DNA of 64,000 nucleotides from Isoetes taiwanensis. Taxonomy: Eukaryota; Streptophyta; Lycopodiopsida; Isoetales; Isoetaceae. Made by a program: the position numbers and the translations under genes. This document shows positions 56,544 to 64,000 of this stretch, piece by piece; the stretch's first letter is position 1, and every line of letters begins with the position of its first letter. The stretch lies in NCBI GenBank assembly GCA_021234155.1, contig JAJEKV010000100.1, positions 348,116 through 412,115 on the forward strand, read 5' to 3'. The notes under the pieces were generated by a model. It did no database searches. It was not told the origin of the DNA and saw only the letters and a list, made by a program, of their open reading frames with translations.

Positions 56544-57215
56544 GTGGAATACCTTGGTCATGTGATCTCGGCAGAAGGCATCTCAACGGATCCTGCAAAG
56601 ATTGAAGCCGTCATTCAGTGGCCGGCGCCGAAGAATGTGCATGAAGTCAGAAGTTTCCTCGGCCTAGCAGGGTACTACAGGAAGTTCGTAAAGAACTTTG
56701 CCAAGATAGCAGCCCCGCTAACAAACTTGACGCGGGCGGAGAAAGTGAAAGATTGGGCAGAGCATTGGCACAAGAAAGCCCAAGCAGGGTTTGAATTGTT
56801 GAAGGAAGCTTTAACAACAGCCCCAGTCTTAACCCTGCCGGACCCGGAGAAGGATAAGCTTGTAGCAACAGATGCGAGTAAGATAGCTACAAAGTGCGGT
56901 GCTTATGCAAGAAGAGCGCGTGTAGTAGCGTATGATTCCGGGAAGATGAACGACGCCAAACGCTACCCCACCCCACGCGATCGTGAATTGCTTGCGGTTG
57001 TCGGGGCATTAAGAATTTGGAGGCACTACCTTTTGGGAAGGAAGTTCCAGTTGGATCTGAACCACCGTAGCCTCCAATATGTATTCACGCTAACCACACC
57101 TCAACCCGAGGCGCAGAAGGTGGATGGAGTTCCTTGAAGAGTACGACTTTGATATAGTCTACAAGCCGGGAAGCTCAATGTGGTAGCGGATGCGCTTTCA
57201 AGGCATCCCCTGACA
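56544..57215 (+). pseudogene. pol: pol of element B, part 2: connection and RNase H
   Basis: [54 protein letters not shown], then RNase [17 protein letters not shown] (catalytic Asp), [17 protein letters not shown] (Glu), [14 protein letters not shown], where the usual TDHKSL aspartate region reads [23 protein letters not shown] and VVADALSRHP follow after a frameshift near 57115. Confidence 0.9.
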
Positions 57216-57409
57216 ACTAGAGTGCATTGCAACGCAAATTTCGGCGATATCCAGCTGACTTTGGTAAGAGGATTGAAGAGTCCTTGCCAACGGATGTGGA
57301 TTTCGTGGAAGTATGGGCAAGCCTTTCTAAGGAGGCTAGAACAGATAAAGAGCGGAGGCCTTCAAGCATTATAAGAAGGAAGGCAACTGTTATACCATAA
57401 GAACAAGTT

Positions 57410-58400
57410 GTGCGTGCATCTCAATCATCAGGTGTAAGGAAGTTGATCCTCCATGACACGCACAACAGCCCAATAGCTGGCCATGCGGGATTCATGAAAA
57501 CATATTTCAAAGTGCGCAGCAGCTATTATTGGCCAGGAATGAAGAAGCAAATAGCTCGCTACATCAAGGAATGTCAGCTATGCCAGCAGACGAAGGCGGA
57601 GCAGCCAATTCGAGGGGGCATTAGAGCCATTAGCGGTGCCAAACGCTAAGTGGGAGGTAATCAGCATGGACTTCATCACAGGACTCCCAAGGACAGCAAG
57701 AGGGAAGGATGCCTTGATGGTAGTGGTCGACAAGTTGTCTAAGATGGCACATTTTGTGCCTTGCAGGACCACAGATACAGCTATGGATACAGCAAAGCTC
57801 TTCACCAAAGAGATCTTCAGGCTTCATGGCATGCCAAGGGAGATCATCTCCCAGGGGATCCGAAGTTCATGGCGCCTTTTGGCAAGACCTCTTTGGCGAC
57901 AATCCGCACGCTATCCATGAGCACGGCATATCATCCTCAGACGGATGGCCGACGGGAGCGGACCAACAGGATTTTAGAGGACATGCTACGAAACTATGTC
58001 TGGAATAAGCAAAGTATGTGGGAAGAATTTATTCACTTGGTGGAGTTTGCATACAATAGCACCAAGCAGGAATCATCCCAAATGTCGCCGTTTATGATCA
58101 ATTACGGCTATCAGTGCCTAACTCCAGATACTTGGCACAACCCCGTGTCAAAAGTGGAAGTTTCGCAGCAGATGTTGGCCGATATGCAGCAGCTTGTGGA
58201 AGAGGTTCGAGGGTATCTGCTAGCAGCAAGAAGTCGACAAAAGAGCATCGCCGACAAGCATCGAACAGTAAGAGAGTTCAAAGTTGGAGATGATGTTTGG
58301 CTCAAGATCAAGGTGAAGCAGGCGAAGCTCAGGATCGGGAATTGCAAGAAGCTTGCTCCAAGGTGGGCCGGACCCTTCAGAATAGTCGAGAGTAGGTAAT
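57410..58400 (+). pseudogene. pol: pol of element B, part 3: integrase
   Basis: HHCC zinc finger LILHDTHNSPIAGHAGF...CQLCQQTKAEQ (about 57445-57605); catalytic core WEVISMDFITGLPRTARGKDALMVVVDKL (first Asp), GDPKFMAPF (second Asp, in the shifted frame near 57860), STAYHPQTDGRRERTNRILEDML (Glu, near 57960). The C-terminal part has GDDVWLKIK and KKLAPRWAGPFRIVE, the GPF/Y module of chromoviruses. Frame breaks near 57650, 57850 and 58395. Confidence 0.92.
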
Positions 58401-58439
58401 CAATCCTACAAGCTAGATTTGCCAAAGACACCTAAAGAT

Positions 58440-58715
58440 TCATAAGGTCTTCCACGGAGTTTGTTGAAGAAGCATACTCCAAATCCGCATCGAAGTCTTG
58501 GATTCGCCAACGTTGTTGGAAATGACTCGAGGAGCAGTTGGAAATAGTTCCGCAATTGATTCTTGATAAAGCTTTCAAGAAAACGAGGAGATCGAATTCC
58601 TCCAAGATTTGGTCAAGTGGAAACACTTACCCGGTGGAAGATGCGACGTGGGTACTTAAGAAAGATTTAGTAAAGCAAAGATCCACGGTTTATGGAGCAA
58701 TGGGGCGGCAAGGTC
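58440..58715 (+). pseudogene. pol: pol of element B, part 4: chromodomain
   Basis: Frames around 58535-58665 give EIVPQLILDKAFKKTRR, EFLQDLVKWKHLP and PVEDATWVLKKDL, the chromodomain pattern (the YLVKWKG-x-P-x-EATWE core) at the integrase C-terminus. In chromoviruses this module reads histone H3 lysine-9 methylation. One frameshift falls within the core. It is notable beside the element's own H3-like gene. Confidence 0.8.
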
Positions 58716-59604
58716 ATCTCCAAGAAATCGCTGGGCATGTCGATTTGTGTAGGTTAATTCGTGTAGTTAAGATTAATCTCACGCGTGCAACCTATGCTTA
58801 GTATGGGTCACATGCGTTGTTACCGATGATGGGACCACTACGGTGATCTCTAGGGCGGTGTAATGTCAATGTAGGCATGACCGCGTTTCCTTAGCTTGAA
58901 GTGGAAGGTAGATTAGAAAGTCTACTGTCCCCACTAAAGTAGACGCGACCTCGAGAAAAAGGAGGTCATGAAGGAATGCATTGATAGGGAAAGCACCTTT
59001 AGCCCCATATATGCTTTGATAGGGAGGAATCTATCCTTCACAAACCCCACCTTGAAGGATATCCTCCACCACCGGGCAACTAGAGGTGTAGGCATGAGCG
59101 GCATATAGGCATATAGGCCGTCTCCTCGACCATAATGGAAGATTCACCCTCTTCCCTACGGGAGATTAGCCATGCATCCATGTAGATAGGTGGGGTGGTC
59201 ACCATATAACCAAAATTTTATTAATAATTAAATGATACTAACGTAGTGTCGACCTGCAGCCGAGAGAGCCGATCGATAGGGCAAGGAGGTCGAAGAGAAG
59301 ACTTGCAACACAAATTTTTGTTGGAATGTGTTGCAAGGAATGAAGAGTACCTCGGACGTAATTTTAAAATTTTGATAAACTTAATCGTAATGTTAAGTGA
59401 ATTTTGGAGTAACTGCTTTAGTAATGTTGTGAATTGATAAGTTATTTCATAATATAATGATGTGATAATGTCATAAAAATATTACCTTGAGGTAATTTTA
59501 ATAAATGTGTAGGAATTAGAGTAGTAATCGTATGTATCAGGTTGATTGCAGGTTACGATGATCCCAAGGTGGGGAGACCCACGATGCTGCGGACAGCATC
59601 ATTT
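58716..59604 (+). other. 3' untranslated region of element B
   Basis: About 0.9 kb between chromodomain and polypurine tract; no open frame with recognisable content. AAGGTGGGGAGA occurs at about 59566 and again at the polypurine tract, bracketing a GATGCTGCGGACAGCATC stem-loop. Confidence 0.5.
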
Positions 59605-59618
59605 CAAGGTGGGGAGAA
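59605..59618 (+). other. Polypurine tract of element B
   Basis: AAGGTGGGGAGAA immediately precedes the 3' LTR start TGTGACGTTC. Confidence 0.85.
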
Positions 59619-62232
59619 TGTGACGTTCGGCCGATATCCCCCGATCGCGTATCACCGTCTTGCCTGCCACGCTGCACCGCCTACCCACCGACGGTGGCGT
59701 GCCAGCTAAGCGTGTAGCCAGGTGAGTAGCCCTAGGGGGCAACTTGCCAGAAATATGTGCAACTATTAATGTGCACATTTTCCAATGTACACATTAGGGC
59801 AAAAGTATGCTGGTGGGTATCAAATAAACGCGGTTCAGCACCCAGCACCCAGCACTTTCCAGCACTTTCCAGCACTTTTGTTTTTTTGTTTTTCATAATC
59901 GGCCATGCAATTCGATCATACATGCAAAATTTCAGGGCCTAATTTGGGATATTGAATGAGCAATTAGAGAAAACCCATTTCTGCAGCAATTTTGGTAAAA
60001 CAGAACAAAATTTCTTAATTCAGCCCAAATTAAGCTAAATCAGATGGGGCTTTTCAGATTTTCATAATCGGCCATGCACCCATATCCTACGTGCAAAATT
60101 TCAGAACCTAATTTGGGATATTGTGTGAGCAATTAGAGAAAACCATTTCGCAGCAGCTTTGGTACAAGAAGAATTTTTTAATTCAGCCCAAATTAAGCTA
60201 AATCAGCTGGGGCTTTTCAGATTTTCATAATCGGCCATGCACCCATATCCTATGTGCAAAATTTGAAACCTAATTTGGGATATTGAGTGAGAAATTAAAG
60301 AAAAACCATTCTTGCAAATGTGGTTTTTGTAAAACAGTGAGAAATATCTTAAGTCAGCCCAATTTAAGCAAAATTAGATGGAGCTTTTAGGCTGAATATG
60401 GTCGAAATGACAATCCTACCTTGGTGGATAAGTTTTATGAAAAGATATGATGGATTGAGCAACTAATTGGAGATTCACATGCCAATTTGGAGTTTGGGTC
60501 AATCTGCGCACTAATCAGACTCCAATCTAATGAAATCGATGCTAATCTGATGGAAAATTCGAGCATTGTGGAATGATTCTTGGCTGAAGAATCCTCTTAA
60601 CAAATGAAGGGTGTAAAAAAATGAACCCACCAGCACCCACCATCACCCAAAAAAAAGCACGAAGCATGGGTGCTGAAAGCATGCGTCCGGACGCATGCTT
60701 TTGATACCCACCAGCATACTTTTGCCCATTAATGTGGGCACACATTTCCAAGTGGACACTTCATGCCAAGTGGGCCACACCCATAGGTGCAATTAATGTG
60801 CACATTTTCCAATGTACACATTAATGTGGGCACACATTTCCATGTGTGCACATTTGGCCACCTAGCCCTTAAAGGCAAGTGGGCCCATTTCCAATTATCC
60901 CACATGCCAAAAGGGGATAATTGGAAACCCTAACCAACCCCCTTGTCTATATAGGGAAGGAAACCCTAACTAGCCCAATTTTCGATTTTAGGGCTTTAGA
61001 ACTCGCTTTTGGCTGCCTCAACAAATAAAAACCGCATCCCGCAACTTCTGCCTCGAGAATTGCATCCTTAGTTTCCCTTGATTCGAAATGTCTCAGTGGG
61101 ATGGTCGAGCTCAGTCAGGAGGAGCCCTCAAGGATCGGGTATTTGGCCAATTAGATAGTCTAAACCCTATTTTAGTCATTGAATCAAGGGTTTAGCCTAT
61201 TAGATTGCCCATAGCAGCCCTCTAGATCTCTAGATATGCGGATCCTAACTAAAAGAACCTAACTCTATGTTGTAGATTAGATCTAGTTCTTTAGTTCTCT
61301 GTCGTGAAGTATATGGATGATGCATCTCTATGAACTCCTTGTATTGGGAAGGGGGTAGAGACCTAAAAGCTTTGTAGTTGATGCTCCTAGAGTAGCCTCT
61401 CTAGCACACCGTAGATTCGCCTGCACATGCACAAGAACCACACCCGGTTGTGGGTGAAGGGGCGGGCCGGCTTAGAAGGGGGTTCGTGTTCTGACTCTTG
61501 AACGATCCCTATGGTGTGTTAGTGCTACCAGGGATCATTGTGACTAGGTCTAATGGCTTACCACTGAGTGCGGGTAAGGCATGGGCTCGACACCCGTGAA
61601 GTGGTGTACACTTTCCAGTGGGTTCAGTCGAATACGGGCAGTGGCCCTCTAGTCACCTTGAGTCAGCATGTAGACCTCTGGAAGGAGTGATCCCTACCTG
61701 CCCCATCGGAACTGGGGAGATGGAACCCAGGAATAGCCCTTTTGGCTATGCATCCGGCGGGCTACAGTCAGGTCCCAACACTTTTCAGCCTACTCTGCAA
61801 AGTGTGCACAGGAGGGGCGGATGGAGTGGACAACCCTAAGCCATGTTCATAGGCCAGCCAAATCCATTGCCATGAACTCTGTCTGCAATGAACTCTGGAG
61901 ACCCAAGCCGTCAGTCATCCCCTTGAGTCTGAGCCTTGGGTAGGATCCCCTATGTGATGTGCTGATCTTTGTCTATGCAGATATGTGGAGGACCATCCTT
62001 CGGGATGGTCATATGATGTTGATGTATGTGCTACTGACATGTATGTTTACGCTTCCGCAGCTAGGTAGGCCCTGAGGGAGACGGGGTGCAATGACCCTTC
62101 CACTCTTCCCACTGGAACCCGTCACGGTTGCAGTGTCATGTGGAGGGCCCTGTATTAGCATGGAGCTGGTATGGGGGATGAACTCCTGTTTGTATACGGT
62201 GAGTGCACCATATACGAGTAGGGGACGTCACA
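59619..62232 (+). repeat. 3' LTR of element B (interrupted by a MITE)
   Basis: Matches the 5' LTR except for bases 11-90, where a GC-rich unrelated sequence of the same length stands, and for scattered indels. A 931-bp element at 59797-60727 plus its ATTA duplication interrupts it; without these it is about 1.68 kb. It ends ACGTCACA before the CATAT duplication. Confidence 0.93.
59797..60727. mobile_element. MITE family 2 with internal tandem repeats
   Basis: 931 bp with 28-bp perfect inverted ends starting GGGCAAAAGTATGCTGG, flanked by ATTA (59793-59796 and 60728-60731); the uninterrupted site ACACATTAATGTGGG is present in the 5' LTR at the matching place. Inside are three direct repeats of about 165 bp (TTTTCATAATCGGCCATGCA starts each, at about 59890, 60057 and 60222). 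No coding frame. The termini share GGGYAAAAGYATG with MITE family 1, and both make 4-bp duplications. Confidence 0.96.
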
Positions 62233-62529
62233 CATATTGTATAAAATGTCACTTTCATGAGCCTTTGGATCAGTTAACTCAAAGTGTCACATATGGAAAC
62301 ATTGTTAGGTTTGATAAAATAACATAAAAATCTTATTTAATAAAGCTTTGGTTGTTGGTAAAGTGTTGGCTTATTGATTAAGTATTTGTATTTTGCTTTG
62401 GGACCCTCTTTGAAAAAGTTTAGTTCATAAAACATAATATAACTTGGAATGATACATATTTTATATGCAAATGGGAAACTATTGATGAGGGACTTGGTGT
62501 TATTATCTATTGACAACAAACAAGAAAGT
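62233..62529. other. Spacer right of element B
   Basis: Right target duplication CATAT (62233-62237) then AT-rich DNA continuous with the sequence left of 47620. No gene seen. Confidence 0.5.
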
Positions 62530-62597
62530 GGATCACACCATGCGAATTTAGTATATTCCAACATTTTAGCTTATACAAAATTCGCTTGGTGTGATCT
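62530..62597. repeat. 68-bp inverted repeat, copy 2
   Basis: GGATCACACCATGCGAA...TTCGCTTGGTGTGATC. Together with copy 3 it lies in a unit repeated at about 398 bp spacing (GACAACAAACAAGAAAGTGG at 62511 and GACAACAAATAAGAAAGTGG at 62910); a lone right arm lies near 62796. Confidence 0.88.
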
Positions 62598-62927
62598 TTT
62601 TGGAAAAAGATGACTTCCTATAGTAAAATTACTTTGATTATCTTTTAATAAAAGAAATATATATGTGTCTTATTTGAAGTTAAGTGTGGATATGTGACGT
62701 GCTCATTTATTGATAAAGTGTTTGCTTTTTGCAAAGGGCTAATAACTTTATGTACTACTAGAGTTGGTAAAGTATTTTAGATGCAAATAGGATGCTTGAT
62801 GTGATCCTTCTTAAAAAAAGATATGCTCTTTGAAAAGGACTAATAACTTTATGCACTTGGGGTGGTAAAGCATTAAATGAGAAGGGGTACTTGTGTTTAA
62901 TTTTAATTTGACAACAAATAAGAAAGT

Positions 62928-62995
62928 GGATCACACGATGCGAATTTAGTGTGTTCCATTTTTGTTGCATATGTACTATTCGCTTGGTGTGATCC
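62928..62995. repeat. 68-bp inverted repeat, copy 3
   Basis: GGATCACACGATGCGAA...TTCGCTTGGTGTGATCC; the closest to the transposase-like relic, whose reading frame runs into the adjoining repeat sequence at about 63010. Confidence 0.88.
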
Positions 62996-63942
62996 TTCTT
63001 GAAAAATAATATGCTCTTTGAAAATTCAATCCACAATCCTTGCATGCCACCATCAGACAATTATGTTTGTGCCACTCTTCATCTTCATCCTTAGGGCAGA
63101 TCATTTGCCTCCAAAAATCACTAGTGGATTTATAAACATGGTTCTTGGCTGCACAAAAGTTACCATCACCACAAATAGCACAAGTACAGTTGCAATCTTT
63201 ATGCACGCCATTTGGATCTGTTCTGATTTTGTTGAGTGCTTGCATCACATATTCAAAGTGCATGTGATATTGGCAGCAGCAAGTTTCTCTTTCATTTAAG
63301 CGCCTCACAAATGATGGCTTCAGCAATTCAAATGTGCGCTGGGTAATCTTAATGTCATTATATTCCTTCTTGAAGTTCATGTAAAATTGCAACTGCAAAC
63401 AAAGAAGATCTATATAGAAACAGATATATGCAACAGAAGAAACATACTAAGCAGAGAAATCACCTGAGATATTTCAAGCAGTTGTATTGGATGATCAATT
63501 TTATAAGCCATCTCTTTGTAACAAACTTTCTCACATGCTTCTGTATGGTGAAACTTCGTGTGTTTTCGTCGTCCCGAACTTGTAAAACACAATTCCTAAC
63601 CTCGTCACTCAATGCATCACACCTCTTTTTCCTTGAAAACATTGACCACGGACCACATTCTTGGTCTGCCATTATTCTTCTTCTGGTTGCAGCAACAACA
63701 GATTTTCTAGATATATGAAGGAGACGTGCGACAGCAGATTGGTTGATGGATTTTGCTGATGAAGATACCATTTGCAAAGTAGACTTTCTTGCTTGCAATA
63801 CATCTGTCTTCCTTAATTTCTTTTGTTCATTGAGTGTCTCCTGAACATTTTTAATCACATTCTTCATGATCTTGCTTTGATCATGATCAACAAAATCCAC
63901 TTCCAGTTGGCAATTTAAGCCTTCACTCTCTTCACAAATCAC
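62976..63942 (-). pseudogene. Cysteine-rich transposase-like protein (broken)
   Basis: Minus-strand reading: a helix-turn-helix-like segment AVARLLHISRKSVVAATRRR (about 63735-63675), SDEVRNCVLQVRDDENTR, a frameshift near 63560, YKIDHPIQLLEISQ, a GT-AG intron (about 63461-63397), LQFYMNFKKEYNDIKITQRTFELLKPSFVRRLNERETCCCQYH, then CNCTCAICG, ICPKDEDEEWHKHNCLMVACKDCG. This resembles a family of uncharacterised proteins, abundant in ferns, mosses and some invertebrates, that I believe are transposon-derived; the superfamily is not certain. The frame is lost at both ends: it may continue right of the window, and it runs into the 68-bp repeat unit on the left. Confidence 0.5.
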
Positions 63943-64000
63943 ATTGCACCACCATTGCTTTATCCCCTTCTTTCAAAGGCTTTGTGATTTCGTTGAAATA

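Larger units (their letters stand above)
47626..62232 (+). mobile_element. Element B: complete Ty3/gypsy chromovirus-like retrotransposon with histone H3-like gene
   Basis: 14,607 bp, flanked by CATAT (47621-47625 and 62233-62237). LTRs begin TGTGACGTTC and end ACGTCACA/ACGTCACG. Order: 5' LTR, initiator-Met PBS, two palindromes, TATA, H3-like gene (49940-51226), two palindromes, TATA, second accessory gene (51934-53461), gag (53624-54880), pol (protease, reverse transcriptase, RNase H, integrase, chromodomain; about 55020-58715), polypurine tract, 3' LTR. Later insertions of two MITEs (56219-56539 in pol, 59797-60727 in the 3' LTR) inflate it; without them it is about 13.3 kb. Many single-base frame breaks indicate a dead copy, or partly sequence error. 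Accessory genes between LTR and gag are unusual; the Ogre/Tat group is the best-known precedent for an extra ORF there. Confidence 0.95.

Noticed and set aside
47626-62232. Endogenous retrovirus or pararetrovirus
   Set aside because: No envelope-like protein or movement protein between pol and the 3' LTR; integrase and chromodomain mark a chromovirus-type gypsy element.

Overview
The window looks like nuclear DNA of a land plant with a repeat-rich genome, most likely a fern or other seed-free vascular plant. The evidence is a 14-exon peroxisomal acyl-CoA oxidase gene with plant-type introns and a C-terminal SRL signal, a GT92 galactan-synthase relic, a UDP-glycosyltransferase relic, chromodomain-type Ty3/gypsy retrotransposons primed by initiator tRNA-Met, and a HUH-endonuclease (replitron-like) gene. 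The fern assignment is inference. Only the oxidase gene can be defended as an intact host gene; most of the rest is mobile-element sequence.

Layout. 1-9147 (minus strand) is the 5' part of a gypsy retrotransposon, element A: LTR 7254-9147, primer-binding site, accessory genes, gag and the start of pol, cut by the window edge. 9148-27800 is relic DNA: tandem repeats, LINE 3' ends, a GT92 pseudogene, a possible membrane-protein ORF, a UGT pseudogene and a long-TIR MITE. 27884-32903 is the acyl-CoA oxidase gene. 34006-35869 is an apparently intact HUH-endonuclease ORF with a possible second exon, followed by decayed relatives at 36.8, 39.6 and 40.2 kb. 36.7-47.2 kb holds LINE tails built of AGAAT repeats, LINE and gypsy reverse-transcriptase fragments, a foldback element and a SINE-like sequence. 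47626-62232 (plus strand) is element B, a complete 14.6-kb relative of element A with CATAT target-site duplications. The right edge carries 68-bp inverted repeats and a cysteine-rich transposase-like relic.

Main discovery. Elements A and B both carry, between the primer-binding site and gag, a gene for a histone H3-like protein. It begins MARTKQ (MARTKQTARK in B), as histone H3 does, runs through a charged linker of about 290 residues, and ends in an H3 histone fold (ALREIKHFQRS, FQRFVREI, ALQEAAE, HAKRVT, PKDI in A). In each element this gene has its own TATA box about 110 nt before the ATG and is flanked by 65-73-bp imperfect palindromes. A second cassette, with a TATA box 115-122 nt before its ATG, encodes an unrecognised protein of about 500 residues. 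The palindromes differ in sequence between A and B, but the nested-stem design and the spacings are kept (142-145 nt from the H3-like stop to the first downstream palindrome; 178-183 nt from the last palindrome to the second TATA box). This suggests a retrotransposon lineage with a captured histone gene in an independently transcribed, hairpin-bounded module, upstream of a pol that ends in a chromodomain. I know of no described element of this kind, but I could not search.

Both copies contain stops or frameshifts, so they are relics (or suffer sequence errors). Younger copies should exist elsewhere in the genome.
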